DNA of 56,675 nucleotides from Akkermansia muciniphila (GCA_945874895.1 CAMCIC010000019.1:1-56675), one strand, 5' to 3'; shown: positions 42,507 to 53,687, counted from the first letter of the stretch. Numbers and translations are program-made. The notes: a model not told the origin generated them from the letters alone.

Positions 42507-43310
42507 ATGAAACAACTTGTAGGGGTTTTTGGGCGGCTCATGATCCTCGGGTATGGGCTTTCGGTGGGTGCTGCTGCGGAAAAAGAGTGGACTCCCCTTT
42601 TTAACGGCAAGGATCTGAGTGGATGGCAGCCTAAGATTGCCGGCTTTCCCTTAGGTGAAAACGCTCATCATACTTTTCGTGTGGAAGACGGCATATTGAA
42701 AGTGTCCTACGCGGATTATCCGGCGTTCGGTAAAAAATTCGGACATCTCTACACGGACCAATCCTATTCGCATTTTGTCTTGCGTTTGGAATATCGCTTT
42801 GAGGGGCAAAAAATGGCCGATGCTCCCAGTTATGTGAATTTCAATAGTGGCGTGATGTTTCACTCGCAATCCGCTAAGAGCATGACCTTGCATCAGACAT
42901 TTCCGGTGAGTCTCGAGTTTCAGTTTCTTGCGGATGAGGGCAAGGGACCCCGCGCCACGGGAAATGTCTGCACCCCAGGAACTCATATTGAAATGGATGG
43001 CAAACGCGTGACGCAGCATATTGTCGAATCAAGTGCGCCCACCTTCGCTCCAGGCGAGTGGATTAAGGTCGAAATGGAGGTGCACGGTCACGAACAAATC
43101 ATTCACCGAGTCAATGGCAAGGAGGTGCTTCGTTATCAACACCCAGTGCTGGATCCAGATTGCAAGATTTCCCCTGCAAAAGTTTTGCTGGCAGAAGGCG
43201 CGCGCGCGAAACTCGGCTCTGGTCACATTGCTTTACAAGCGGAAGGACACGGCGTCTGGTTTCGGAACATCGAAATCAAGGAACTGCCCGTTACCGCAAC
43301 GACCCCGTGA
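42507..43310 (+). CDS. Second exported DUF1080 protein
   Basis: The 267-residue protein starts at ATG 42507, giving MKQLVGVFGRLMILGYGLSV as signal peptide, then the family motif KEWTPLFNGKDLSGWQPKI. Further matches are SGVMFHSQS, HTFRVEDGILKVSYADY and EGHGVWFRNIEIKEL. It belongs to the same beta-jellyroll family as the gene at 41243 but is clearly a different subgroup. Periplasmic glycoside or keto-sugar chemistry is the likely role. The longer open frame (from 42300) overlaps the preceding gene and is rejected. Confidence 0.83.
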   Translation: MKQLVGVFGRLMILGYGLSVGAAAEKEWTPLFNGKDLSGWQPKIAGFPLGENAHHTFRVEDGILKVSYADYPAFGKKFGHLYTDQSYSHFVLRLEYRFEGQKMADAPSYVNFNSGVMFHSQSAKSMTLHQTFPVSLEFQFLADEGKGPRATGNVCTPGTHIEMDGKRVTQHIVESSAPTFAPGEWIKVEMEVHGHEQIIHRVNGKEVLRYQHPVLDPDCKISPAKVLLAEGARAKLGSGHIALQAEGHGVWFRNIEIKELPVTATTP

Positions 43311-43376
43311 GAGATTTTTTCTGAAAAGTCTCACTCCGTGCGCTACCCGAAAACAGAGCGAAATGCGACGGCTCGC

Positions 43377-44447
43377 TCAGTGGCCCATGGTGGGATAATC
43401 ATTGTAGCCTTTTTCTCCCGGAACGTAAAAAGTTGAGGGATCGGGCGTCTGGAGCGGAGCGCCGGCGCGGATTCGCTCTGGAAGATCGGGATTGGCGAGG
43501 TAGCTTGTGCCGAACGCGATCGCATCGACCGCTCCCGACTCCACCGCTTGTGCCGCTTCCTCGGGCGTGTAAAACATGTTAGATACCAAGACACCTTGAT
43601 AGGCTTTCCGCATGGGCGTGAGCACATCTCCTTGCTGGATTTGATAAAGATCGCCGCGCATCACGTGAAGATACGCCAGGGAGAACCGGTTGAGTTGACC
43701 AGCAAGCCAAGTGTAGAGACCTATGGGATCGCTATCACGCATGGAATTGAAGCTGTTGAGTGGAGAAACTCGTAGTCCGATGCGATCGCTGCTCCACACT
43801 GTGGACACCGCGGTGAGGATTTCGAACAAAAGGCGCGCGCGGTTCTCCCAAGATCCACCGTAGGGCCCCGTTCTTTGGTTCGCGCTATCGCGCAAGAATT
43901 CATCGATCAGGTAACCGTTGGCGCCGTGGATCTCTACGCCATCAAAGCCGGCGAGTTTGGCATTCTCGGCAGCCTTGCGAAATCCATCAACAATGTGCGG
44001 AATTTCCTCATCTTCCAGAGCGCGGGGGATCACGTAGGGCTTTTTCCCTTCAGGGGTGTGAACCTCCTCATTTTCGATGGCCAAAGCACTGGGCGCAACC
44101 GGTTGCGCCCCGTCATTGAGCAGGGGATGACATGCCCGCCCACCGTGCCAAACCTGGAGAAAAATCTTTCCGTCGCGGGCATGCACCGCATCGGTCACCT
44201 GCTTCCAGCCATGGACTTGCTCAGGCGAGTAGATGCCCGGTTCACGCCAGAAAGCCGAGTTCCCTTCCATCACCATGGTAGCTTCTGCGATGATCAACCC
44301 CGCACTCGCTCGTTGGGCATAATGTTCCGCCATGAGCGCGCCAGGCACGTGATCGTCTTCGGCTCGACAACGAGTGAGAGGCGCCATGAATATGCGGTTG
44401 CAAGTGGTGAGAGATCCGAGGGCAAGTGGGTCGAAAAGGTGGGGCAT
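43377..44447 (-). CDS. Old Yellow Enzyme (NADH:flavin oxidoreductase, NemA-like)
   Basis: The 356-residue FMN enzyme has the family start PLALGSLTTCNRIFMAPLTR, VWHGGRACHP, the His-x2-Asn pair in EIHGANGYLIDEFL, RDSANQRTGPYGGSWENR and a C-terminal FGTSYLANPDLPERI. It reduces activated C=C bonds of enones, nitro esters or maleimides with NAD(P)H. ATG at 44450 (one codon earlier) is equivalent; the open frame to 44600 is ignored. It stands between a DUF1080 gene and the divergent giant gene. Confidence 0.88.
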   Translation of the reverse strand: MPHLFDPLALGSLTTCNRIFMAPLTRCRAEDDHVPGALMAEHYAQRASAGLIIAEATMVMEGNSAFWREPGIYSPEQVHGWKQVTDAVHARDGKIFLQVWHGGRACHPLLNDGAQPVAPSALAIENEEVHTPEGKKPYVIPRALEDEEIPHIVDGFRKAAENAKLAGFDGVEIHGANGYLIDEFLRDSANQRTGPYGGSWENRARLLFEILTAVSTVWSSDRIGLRVSPLNSFNSMRDSDPIGLYTWLAGQLNRFSLAYLHVMRGDLYQIQQGDVLTPMRKAYQGVLVSNMFYTPEEAAQAVESGAVDAIAFGTSYLANPDLPERIRAGAPLQTPDPSTFYVPGEKGYNDYPTMGH

Positions 44448-44605
44448 CATGGTAGTTGGGGAGTCAGACCATAAAAGTGTTTCTATACTCTGCAACACAA
44501 AGTTACACGGATGGATGATGTCAAAAAAGACAAAAAATTCTTCTTGATGATCTGATGGGATTTTTTTAAGGGGATAGTACGACTGAAAAAGAAGTATCAC
44601 GCACT

Positions 44606-47600
44606 ATGAAAAAATGTGTTGCTTTGATCACGAAGGAGGTAACGGATGCGGAGCGTTCTCTACGCATCGCGAGGTATCCAGTTCGCCTGCTGCATTATGC
44701 GGAACTCGGCGTTTTCCTCGGCTGCCTGCTGGCTGTGGGAATTCACATGCATCCAGCTCCACCCTCATGGGCACCGCGGACCACACGGAACGATGGGGCA
44801 ATCGCAGAAGTAAAATCCGCTCATGCGTCAGATATTTCTCTTACGGAAAATTCTGATAGAGACCGCGATGGCATTCCCAACGATTGGGAAACGATCCATT
44901 CACATCATCCCGATGATGCCGATGATGCAGGCAGTGATTTCGATGATGACGGCCTTACCGCATTGCAGGAATACCAATTCTCGCGCAGGACGAACGGACA
45001 AAAAGGCAATCCTTTGGGCAAATGGAAAATCGCGGAAATTCCTGTCGAAAATCCCAAAGTTGATACAAATTCCTATGCATACTTTTGGCAATACGGCTAC
45101 GTGGTAGCTGCCAATGACCGAGGTGATATCGTGGTTCAATTATCTGAATACGGCGTCGACTCCGAGAACACGGAGCACTATCGAGAGCAACCAGCACATC
45201 TTTTGGCGGATGGAAGAATGGAAAAAATCAACATCCCCGGCAAAACCACGGGCTATACGATTGCCTCTGATATCAATGAGCATGGAGAGGTTCTTCTTCA
45301 GTGGTATTCCGAGGATTGGAATTCCTGCCAGTCTTTCGTGGTAAAAAGTGATAAATCCGTGCAAGAACTGACGCTGCGAGGAAATCCCTGCTTTGCTTAC
45401 CGGATGAATAATTTTGGCGACTGGATCGGTTGGGAAATCGATGAAAATGGCACTTGGCTACCAGCACAAGTTGTCAACGGAATGAGGATCATTCCAGAAG
45501 ATCATTTCACTTCTTGGTCCATTCAGGACATCAATGACTTCGGGCAAATCATCGGCACCTACTATGATATGGCAGACAATCAGTGCCTGACGTTCACCCA
45601 GTTAGGTTCGATGTTTTTCTCCACCGGTCGCAAGGGCGATTTTCCCTTGTTCAACAACTCCTCTTTCCGATGGCAGTGGCCGGCGGCCATGAACCGATGG
45701 GGTGAATTTGCTGGCGGAGCTCATGGTTTCCATTCCGATGGATATTGGCGTAATTCCACGTTTTTTTTCGATGGCTTTTATCATGACATCAAGGCTTCCA
45801 TCGATCAGGTCTATTCTTATCCGGCAGACCTGACGGACGCAGGCATGGTCCTTTTCCAATCATACTCACCATCCTACAGCGTTTTTCAACCATACCTATG
45901 GAAAGATTCAGTTCGTGTGAAATGCGAGTCGCTTTTGCCCGCTTATCTCTTAGGGGACAACCATGGATATCTTCATCCGACAAAAATTTCTCCTAGCGGG
46001 AAAATCTTCCTCACTCGGTATGACAGTCATGGTGTCATGCAATCCATCATCACTCTCACTCCCGATCAGGACTCTGATGAGGATGGTATGCCAGATGAGT
46101 GGGAAGAATTTTATGGCTTTGATCCCGCTTATCATGACGCCAACCTTGATTCCGACCATGACGGCACGAATAACTTGGGAGAATTCCTTCTTCGTTCTGA
46201 CCCACACACTGCGCCACTCATCGATGCCAATGGTTCATCGATTGATGTGCGCCCCGGTGTTGATACCGATGGCGATGGTGTTCCTAACAACTGGGAGGTC
46301 GTCAACGGTATGAACTATGAGGACCCCGCTGATGCAGAGCTCGACTTCGACCGAGATGGTTACACAAATCTTCAGGAATTCCGCCTCCTTACCGATCCGC
46401 GCGGTGCTCCGTGCTATCGTATCAGACAAATCGGACCATTCGACGGAGCGTCGTTTGCTGATTTCTCCACAGTGACTCTGAGTGAAAAATCTCGATCCGA
46501 TGGTTCTTCCGGCATCCGTGGCGATCAGGTCACAGAGGATGTCATTTTCTCCGCATGGATTGATCCTGAAGGATCCAGACCTGCAATATGGTCACAGCCA
46601 CGCACTTCGGAAAATGGTGTATTTTCACTCTATCCATTGTTTGCGAAGGAATCGCACACCATCGTGGCACAATCTTTTGATGGTGCCGTCGTTGCGAAGC
46701 ATGGCGATCGCCCCACTCGGTTTACCTATTGGTCATCCCCTACTGCAGAGCCAATGACTCTTCCAGTTGATGTCACGGATAAAAGCATAGTAGATCTGCA
46801 AAATGCGATTCTTTCCCCTTCAGGAAAATTTCTTTATGCAGTTAGTATAAACGAGGTTGGGCAGTCTAAGCCGATCGTTTGGAAAATGCCCAGTTCCGAT
46901 GGTGTTCTTTACAAACCTGTGGCCATCACTGCTCCCGAAGGCTCGTCGATCGACAATTGGCTCATTGCATACATCAACGACTTTGGTATTCTGACAGCCA
47001 ATGGAACAGTCTCAGGTCAGAACCGTGGCCTGGTCTGGACTCTCAATGATTCCGCGACGCATCTCCATGGTCTCATCTTGCCTGACCATGCCAATAGCGC
47101 ACGCAACAGCATTTGTGGGATTTCCAATCATAGCTTGCCCATTATCGCTGGCGCATCGCTGAATGAGGATGGTCAGGAACAAGCGACAGTTTGGAAAAAA
47201 ACCAGTTCTTCCTCATATACCATGACAATCTTGGGATCTTTGCCAAAGGGTAATTCCTCCCAAATAACCAAAATCTCACCAAACGGAACTCTCGCGGGTG
47301 AAGGTAATACCTTCCACGATAACGTTCTCAAAAATCAAATCTTTAGCGCGAGTCCAGTCACTCCCACAGACTCAGATAGCATTGATCCTGCACTTTATCG
47401 TCTCATCCCCCAAGGAGAACCTTGCACGCACGGATCATACATCTCACATCTCACCGATGCCGGTGAAGTCATAGCCATCATAAACGACTCCTCATCTAGG
47501 CCTGGGATTCACCTACTGACCCGGGGCAAGTCTCATCCACTTGAATCCTTAGTGCCTCCGTCCAGCGACTTTGGATTTCAAGAAATTAAGGCTGCAAATG

Positions 47601-50600
47601 CTCAAGGCACTTTGCTCGTCACTGCATGGAAAGATAATGCTTTGGAAATGCTTTTGCTTACCCCCGATCGAGATACGGATGGCGATGGAATGCCTGATGC
47701 CTTTGAAAATGCCCATCAGTTCAACCCTTTTGCCAAAAACAATCCTGGCACCGATACGGACAATGACGGTCTGAGCGATCTCCTCGAATTTGCCCATGGA
47801 ACTCATCCTCGCAATCATGATACCGATGGTGACGGGATCAAAGACGGTTGGGAAGTCGAATGGGGCTTTCTACCTCTTGACGCATCGGATGCTCTACTCG
47901 ACCCCGATGAAGATCGCGTTACCAACCTCCGCGAATCACAAATCGGAACCACACCCACCGGAATTTACCAACTGGAAGTCATCTACACTGATACCGAATG
48001 GCATCACCCTTATGTGCTGATAGCAGGGGATGACGGCACTGTCATCCGAAGCGGCACTTCTCAATATCATGGATCTGATACAGAATCCTTATACGGCTAT
48101 CAATACACACAGCAAATTGTGAAACATAAGGGTGCTGATATGATCACGTTGCCTCAGAACCAACACAAATACTTCTATTACAACGTCTGGTCTTATTATT
48201 CTTATGCAGATACCAGCGGGGATTATTATCCAGATGCCGTCTCGGGCCACCTCAACGGTGATAGAGCCCATTACCACTACTCCTACAATGCTGGCACGTA
48301 TGAATTTTTCTATGAGGAAACCTTTTACCTCACTCCCGATATGACTCATTTTCCGAACGAATCCGACTGGATACCGATGACCACGGTGGAAAAAAACCTC
48401 CACGATCCCAACCTGCACGATGGTAACCCACCCCTAAGCGAATTTGAATCTCTTTATCACCGTGAGATCTGTGTTTCACCTTCTGGCATCCGCCGTCTTC
48501 ATTGCACGAACTGGGGACGCCAATTGCTACTCGACGAACGCGGCGAATCCATCGACTTTCTCCCTAACGATCACTATTGGCAAAAAATCAACGACCTCGG
48601 AATGGCGGTCACCTATGAGGCCACATACGAAGCCGAGTCCAACACCTACATACCTTGGCTCTTTTTATCCGAAGGCGATGTATTTGCCCTACCTCGCGAT
48701 CCGGAGTCAGCAAATTATCCCGACTACCTCATTCTGGGATTTTCCAACGACGGGAAAGTTCTACTTCGGAACGGTTACAAAAACCAACAACAAGTATGGA
48801 CCTACCGCTACTTCCTTTTTGACACGAAAACATGGACCCTGAACCTCGTTCGTCTCCCCTCATCTTGTAATGCTGAGATCCATACTCTTAGCAATCAAAA
48901 TGGACGCATGGTGATTCAAGGCGCAAAGCCCAGTCAAATCACTCCCGATGGCACCTGCATCCGATTGGATGCTCTCCGAGTCACTTGCGATACGGACTTG
49001 ACACCCATTACCCTGCGATCCTTGTGTCAGGAACAATTGACACCGAATCATGTGACATCGGATGGACGCATCACTTTGACCATGAGTGATGCAACCGGCC
49101 AAAAACAAATCGTGCAACTGATTCCCCATAACGATGCCAATCAAAACGGAATGTCAGATGATTGGGAAACAAGTGAAATACAATATTTGGTATCTAGGGA
49201 TGCTGCGCTTTGGTCGTACTTGCTCGAATCGGGTAAGCTAGACGCTCAAACACGTTATTGGGGCGATAGATGGAATGCCAAGCAATCGTTTCTGTTGGGT
49301 CTAGGTCAGGATCAGCGAGAATTGCCGAAAACTTCCGACTTCGATTCCGATGGAGTCTTCGATCAGGAAGATGCCGATCCTCTGGATTCGGTCGTGGATT
49401 GGAAACCCGCTGCAGAAACTACTTACGCAGTCATCCAACTGGATCAATTGAGCTATCAAGATATGCCGATATCGAATTCGAATGATCCTTACGCGGACTT
49501 CACTGCATCTATCGGAGATCAAGGTGTCATTCTCTGGAATGACAAAATCAAGAAAGTTTCCAGTGATGGAAAAATGGTATGGACCGATCGTTGCCGTGTC
49601 TGGAAATCAGGCCATTGGTCCGCTGATGTTAGGGATACGCCTAACACTTTTGATTCCATTACGTTGACAGGGATGTATCGACCTGACCCATGGTTCAACC
49701 CTTCCCATACAATTGAAATGTCGGGAACTGCTTCATCCCTAGAGTCTTCGTCTCATCGAGCCAACATCTACCCTTCAGCAGTCTGCGGTGAAATGATTGT
49801 AGGTCATGGATTGTATACGGGTATCATTCATGGACTTCAACGTGTTGTCCGATCATGCGATGACAATGGTAATGAAACTGTGTCCACTCAGCATGATGCT
49901 ACTAGAAACATCTTCAGCCCCAGTGTTGGCACAGCTTGGACTTCATCTGGCGAAAACCCCCAAATTTGGCAAACGTCTACGATCGGCACCGCGCCAACCA
50001 AAGATAGCAATTCCCTCGATCCTTCGATCATATGTTACGACGAGTGGCAAGCCATTGACTACCGTGCTATTGCAAGCCCAGCTGGAGCGCTCGCGGTGCT
50101 TGGGGGTGATCATTTGTTCGAATCCCGGAAATGGCAAGTATGGCAATCATCCAACAATCCACTCGTCGATTCGACTTCCTGGGAAGTCCCCTATCGGACC
50201 GACAGATCTACTTTACTGATGAAAGCCGTAAGCGATGAAGGCATTGCTGTGGGTGAAAGGATTGAAGGCCACAGCACCTACTGGGGTAAGGTTGACTCTG
50301 TTGTCATCGAAAAAGGTGTCGAAACCATTCTCCCTGAATCATCAGGCGCCTTCGCAATGGGCGCTTCGATTTGCCGTATCAACGCTGGTGAGCCTGGTTC
50401 GAAGTCTCGTCTTGCCGTCGGTGGAAGCAGCCTATGGGTGCAGCAAGACAACGATTGGCATCAAGCAGAACATCCGCCCACCATGTCCACCATCATTGCC
50501 ATTGCCAAAGACGGGGTCATGTTGGGGTCAACAACCATATGGCGGAATGGAACATCGATCCCTTTGGATGAGCTGGTAAAAAATCATACAATCAGTGACA

Positions 50601-52696
50601 CGAATCCAGCTCCGCGCTTCACCAACCTCCGCGCCTACGCCATGAATGGAGAAGGCGCCATCGTCGCGATGGCAGATGATGAGGCAATTAAAAATACAAC
50701 AGCAAAAGGTAAGGTATTGTTGATGCTTGCGCCAGTAGAAATGATTCCAGATTGGAACCGAGATGGAAGGATCAATGAAGATGATCGAGGTAAAGTGTCC
50801 GAAGAAAATCCATGGAGATTTTGGAGAAATAGCGATGATGACTGGGGCGTAGAAGGAGGAGAAGATATCCCAGGAGCAGATGAATCAGATTATCTAGGTA
50901 ATAAAGTTGATGGAGTGAGAGACCTAGTGGACTTCTTTCCCGTTCATTTTGATCTAAAGTCACTTTTGCAGTTTATGCCCGAAACGGAATATCAATATAT
51001 ACTGAAACATGAATCACAGAGTTCTTGTATTGCAGGAGCCGGTTACGTGCCATCATTTAATGTTCTCTGGTATCCGGAAGCAGACATAGACTCTTCTCCC
51101 GAGGGCGACAAAGGAGTTGGATCATATCTTAAAAATATTGCGAGGGCAGAAGAGATAGCAAACCGTACTACAAACATCATAACGAAAGTTGGAATCAGAC
51201 TACCTAGAGAGATTTTGTTAGCTTCCAAAGAAGGGAAAGGCGTGGCACTATTTGAGTCACGTTATACCACTGATAATCCCATTATGATTGAAATCCGCAA
51301 AAACGATGGAAGTCCAATCGCAAAATTTTCAATGCCGACAAGTATATCAGAAGTAGAAAGCATGTATCGTTATAAATTCGTCATGCCAGATGAAGTGGAA
51401 TTGAACAAGAATGACTTACCACAAGACCCACCAAACTGGCCAGATGCAGATAGGAACGGAAAGCACTTCATCTTTGTTCATGGATATAACGTTAACGATA
51501 AACAGTCTATTGGTTGGGCTAGCGAGACATTTAAACGTCTTTTTTGGAGTGGTAGTAATGCACGATTTAGTGCGTTTGCGTGGCGCGGATACCAAGGGCA
51601 GACAATTCCATTACCTATAGCAGGAAGAATCACTCCTGACTATCAGACTAATCTCGGGAACGCATTTGGCACAGCAAAATCATTCAAACAATATCTTGAT
51701 TTAATAGACGGAGAAAAAACCATTGCAGCACACAGTATGGGCAATATTTTAGTTAGTAGTGCAATGCACGACTGGGGAGCTCGTCCCAAGAATTATCTCA
51801 TGCTGAATGCAGCTGTAGCAAAAGAATGTTATGATTCAGACGAAGCTGATGATCCAATACAAGATGCTGCAATGGAAAATATGATCTGGCGTGGTTACCC
51901 TAAGATACTTCGTGCAAGTGAATGGCATAGACTACTTCCTAAAGTAGCATGGCCTGCGTGCGATAGCCGCGCGAATCTTACATGGAGAGGTCGTTTTGCG
52001 AAGGTTATTGAGAATGGCGGATTCACCGATGTCTATAACTTCTTTTCTTCTGGTGAGGAGGTGCTAAATAATCCAAAACTAAATACTCCTGAAACAAACA
52101 ATGTAATAGCTGAAATGTGGCACACGTCGAACAGAGTCTGGGCGGTTCAGGAAAAGCGCAAAGGACACGGTATCACTGGTTTCATTCACACGAGCAATCA
52201 TGGCGGATGGAGCTTTAATTTAAGGTCATTCTATGACGCTAAAATTCATGATGATTCGAGTAAAAGTATCCTGATGAAGAGACCAGACCAGTTAGATAAA
52301 CCACTCACTAAAAGCTTTCTAATGCACCTAGCATCGAATCCATTTTTTGACCGTAGCAAACATTCAAAACTCTACGATTTACAAACTGGAGAAGATGCAC
52401 CTGGTTCAGACTATGCGCAAAAACATCGTAATGAAATCATCTCCGAGATGATACCTTGCACATCCTTCGCTACTGGAAGAAATTCTTTTATCAGCGAAAA
52501 AAAATTACTACCAGAAAGAAATATAGATATGAATCTAAATATGAAAACTGATCCATCCAAATGGCCTTTATCTAATGCTCATAGTCCAGATGACTTACTT
52601 CCTAGACCATGGCTTCACAGCGATATAAAAGCAAAAGCCTTTGTTCATAATTGGCTAGCATACGAAAAATTTATAGACATAGGGAAACTCAAATAA
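44606..52696 (+). CDS. Giant exported protein: HAF-type repeats, Ca-loops, C-terminal alpha/beta-hydrolase
   Basis: The 2,696-residue protein has a signal-anchor at about residues 31-47. The body (to ~2025) contains many HAF-type units with IND/INE-x-G cores (SDINEHGEV, QDINDFGQIIG, YINDFGI) and DxDxDG-type calcium loops near residues 83, 489, 553, 1024, 1072, 1510 and 1578. A linker near residues 2030-2110 has an EF-hand-like loop (PDWNRDGRINEDDR, D2049) and VDGVRDLVDFFPV. Residues ~2285-2420 form an alpha/beta-hydrolase: FIFVHGYNV (H2292) and the nucleophile elbow AAHSMGN (Ser2377). The AT-rich last third contrasts with the body. A secreted esterase/lipase-type activity is likely; target and export route are unknown. 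It ends 10 bases before the first of three lipoprotein genes. Confidence 0.85.
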   Translation: MKKCVALITKEVTDAERSLRIARYPVRLLHYAELGVFLGCLLAVGIHMHPAPPSWAPRTTRNDGAIAEVKSAHASDISLTENSDRDRDGIPNDWETIHSHHPDDADDAGSDFDDDGLTALQEYQFSRRTNGQKGNPLGKWKIAEIPVENPKVDTNSYAYFWQYGYVVAANDRGDIVVQLSEYGVDSENTEHYREQPAHLLADGRMEKINIPGKTTGYTIASDINEHGEVLLQWYSEDWNSCQSFVVKSDKSVQELTLRGNPCFAYRMNNFGDWIGWEIDENGTWLPAQVVNGMRIIPEDHFTSWSIQDINDFGQIIGTYYDMADNQCLTFTQLGSMFFSTGRKGDFPLFNNSSFRWQWPAAMNRWGEFAGGAHGFHSDGYWRNSTFFFDGFYHDIKASIDQVYSYPADLTDAGMVLFQSYSPSYSVFQPYLWKDSVRVKCESLLPAYLLGDNHGYLHPTKISPSGKIFLTRYDSHGVMQSIITLTPDQDSDEDGMPDEWEEFYGFDPAYHDANLDSDHDGTNNLGEFLLRSDPHTAPLIDANGSSIDVRPGVDTDGDGVPNNWEVVNGMNYEDPADAELDFDRDGYTNLQEFRLLTDPRGAPCYRIRQIGPFDGASFADFSTVTLSEKSRSDGSSGIRGDQVTEDVIFSAWIDPEGSRPAIWSQPRTSENGVFSLYPLFAKESHTIVAQSFDGAVVAKHGDRPTRFTYWSSPTAEPMTLPVDVTDKSIVDLQNAILSPSGKFLYAVSINEVGQSKPIVWKMPSSDGVLYKPVAITAPEGSSIDNWLIAYINDFGILTANGTVSGQNRGLVWTLNDSATHLHGLILPDHANSARNSICGISNHSLPIIAGASLNEDGQEQATVWKKTSSSSYTMTILGSLPKGNSSQITKISPNGTLAGEGNTFHDNVLKNQIFSASPVTPTDSDSIDPALYRLIPQGEPCTHGSYISHLTDAGEVIAIINDSSSRPGIHLLTRGKSHPLESLVPPSSDFGFQEIKAANAQGTLLVTAWKDNALEMLLLTPDRDTDGDGMPDAFENAHQFNPFAKNNPGTDTDNDGLSDLLEFAHGTHPRNHDTDGDGIKDGWEVEWGFLPLDASDALLDPDEDRVTNLRESQIGTTPTGIYQLEVIYTDTEWHHPYVLIAGDDGTVIRSGTSQYHGSDTESLYGYQYTQQIVKHKGADMITLPQNQHKYFYYNVWSYYSYADTSGDYYPDAVSGHLNGDRAHYHYSYNAGTYEFFYEETFYLTPDMTHFPNESDWIPMTTVEKNLHDPNLHDGNPPLSEFESLYHREICVSPSGIRRLHCTNWGRQLLLDERGESIDFLPNDHYWQKINDLGMAVTYEATYEAESNTYIPWLFLSEGDVFALPRDPESANYPDYLILGFSNDGKVLLRNGYKNQQQVWTYRYFLFDTKTWTLNLVRLPSSCNAEIHTLSNQNGRMVIQGAKPSQITPDGTCIRLDALRVTCDTDLTPITLRSLCQEQLTPNHVTSDGRITLTMSDATGQKQIVQLIPHNDANQNGMSDDWETSEIQYLVSRDAALWSYLLESGKLDAQTRYWGDRWNAKQSFLLGLGQDQRELPKTSDFDSDGVFDQEDADPLDSVVDWKPAAETTYAVIQLDQLSYQDMPISNSNDPYADFTASIGDQGVILWNDKIKKVSSDGKMVWTDRCRVWKSGHWSADVRDTPNTFDSITLTGMYRPDPWFNPSHTIEMSGTASSLESSSHRANIYPSAVCGEMIVGHGLYTGIIHGLQRVVRSCDDNGNETVSTQHDATRNIFSPSVGTAWTSSGENPQIWQTSTIGTAPTKDSNSLDPSIICYDEWQAIDYRAIASPAGALAVLGGDHLFESRKWQVWQSSNNPLVDSTSWEVPYRTDRSTLLMKAVSDEGIAVGERIEGHSTYWGKVDSVVIEKGVETILPESSGAFAMGASICRINAGEPGSKSRLAVGGSSLWVQQDNDWHQAEHPPTMSTIIAIAKDGVMLGSTTIWRNGTSIPLDELVKNHTISDTNPAPRFTNLRAYAMNGEGAIVAMADDEAIKNTTAKGKVLLMLAPVEMIPDWNRDGRINEDDRGKVSEENPWRFWRNSDDDWGVEGGEDIPGADESDYLGNKVDGVRDLVDFFPVHFDLKSLLQFMPETEYQYILKHESQSSCIAGAGYVPSFNVLWYPEADIDSSPEGDKGVGSYLKNIARAEEIANRTTNIITKVGIRLPREILLASKEGKGVALFESRYTTDNPIMIEIRKNDGSPIAKFSMPTSISEVESMYRYKFVMPDEVELNKNDLPQDPPNWPDADRNGKHFIFVHGYNVNDKQSIGWASETFKRLFWSGSNARFSAFAWRGYQGQTIPLPIAGRITPDYQTNLGNAFGTAKSFKQYLDLIDGEKTIAAHSMGNILVSSAMHDWGARPKNYLMLNAAVAKECYDSDEADDPIQDAAMENMIWRGYPKILRASEWHRLLPKVAWPACDSRANLTWRGRFAKVIENGGFTDVYNFFSSGEEVLNNPKLNTPETNNVIAEMWHTSNRVWAVQEKRKGHGITGFIHTSNHGGWSFNLRSFYDAKIHDDSSKSILMKRPDQLDKPLTKSFLMHLASNPFFDRSKHSKLYDLQTGEDAPGSDYAQKHRNEIISEMIPCTSFATGRNSFISEKKLLPERNIDMNLNMKTDPSKWPLSNAHSPDDLLPRPWLHSDIKAKAFVHNWLAYEKFIDIGKLK

Positions 52697-52706
52697 AATA
52701 AAAAAT

Positions 52707-53687
52707 ATGAATAGATATATTTTTAACGCTATATTTTTTAGCATTTTTTCATTAGCATCTTGCGAAGAAAATCCCAATAAAGCATACAAAATAATTTGTG
52801 AGATATACGACGACAAAAATAAACCAATTCAGGGTGCTAACATCGAGGCATCAAAGCACTTTCTGATTCCTGAATCTCCTATTTCTGTGTCACAAAGGGT
52901 CAGCATAAATGCGCTAACAGATGTTCTAGGAATCGCAAAAATTGATATTCTTTCAGTTCAAAATCCAGGGGGTGTATGTATTACAAAAAATGGTTTCTAT
53001 CCTACAACTTCTGACGTTGAATGGGATCAGCCACTTGAATATAATGGAACGCGAACAGCGAATGTAAGAACCATGCTAAAACCAGTGAAAAATCCTATCA
53101 GCATGTTTGCACACGTATTTGGTAATACAAGGATCAGAATTCCGACTATTGGTGTAAATTATGGCTATGATCTAGAGATGTGCGAATTTGTTTCCCCGTA
53201 TGGTAAAGGCAAATGTTCTGATATTATTTTTCTTGTTAATGGTTCAAACGATGGAAATGGAAATGGTCGAATTCAAATGACAATACGTACTAATGGTGAA
53301 AAAACCGGATTCTATGAGTTCCTGACACCTGATCGAGAAAGGGGATCTATTTTAATTAGCGATTATGTTGCTCCCGACAATTGTTACAAAGAGTGTCTGA
53401 CATTCGAGTTTGACTCAAACCATATGTCAGCAGCAATGAGTCAGCCCAAAGATCGTAATTATTACTTTAGAGTAAGATGTCGTTTGAATTCAGACGGTTC
53501 AATAAATTCATGTCATTATGGCAAGCTTTATGGTCCATTCACATTCTGGAATATACCTTTAGCACACGGTGGTGTTGCGAGTTTTGGACTAGATGCATGC
53601 TACTTCAATCCGACACCCAATGATAGAAATGTTGAGTTTGATACGAAGCGCAACCTCTTACATAAAGGTAATGTTAATCGTCCATAA
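52707..53687 (+). CDS. Lipoprotein A of the giant-protein locus
   Basis: The 326-residue protein has a lipoprotein leader (MNRYIFNAIFFSIFSLASC, lipobox LASC, acidic residues after Cys). An N-terminal beta-sandwich of the carboxypeptidase-regulatory type (CEIYDDKNKPIQGANIEASK, then TDVLGIAKIDIL) is followed by a ~200-residue unknown domain shared with the lipoproteins at 54178 and 55433: KNPISMF, YDLEMCEFVSPYGKG, and the end CYFNPTPNDRNVEFDTKRNL. Strongly AT-rich codon use matches the 3' part of the giant gene. The 10-base gap implies cotranscription with the hydrolase. A role as partner or immunity-like protein for the hydrolase tail is my inference; no function is known. Confidence 0.75.
   Translation: MNRYIFNAIFFSIFSLASCEENPNKAYKIICEIYDDKNKPIQGANIEASKHFLIPESPISVSQRVSINALTDVLGIAKIDILSVQNPGGVCITKNGFYPTTSDVEWDQPLEYNGTRTANVRTMLKPVKNPISMFAHVFGNTRIRIPTIGVNYGYDLEMCEFVSPYGKGKCSDIIFLVNGSNDGNGNGRIQMTIRTNGEKTGFYEFLTPDRERGSILISDYVAPDNCYKECLTFEFDSNHMSAAMSQPKDRNYYFRVRCRLNSDGSINSCHYGKLYGPFTFWNIPLAHGGVASFGLDACYFNPTPNDRNVEFDTKRNLLHKGNVNRP

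Noticed and set aside
43307-43338. GTGAGA...TCTCAC hairpin between the second DUF1080 gene and the Old Yellow Enzyme gene
   Set aside because: Only 6 bp, overlaps the stop codon and has a large loop; termination not convincing.
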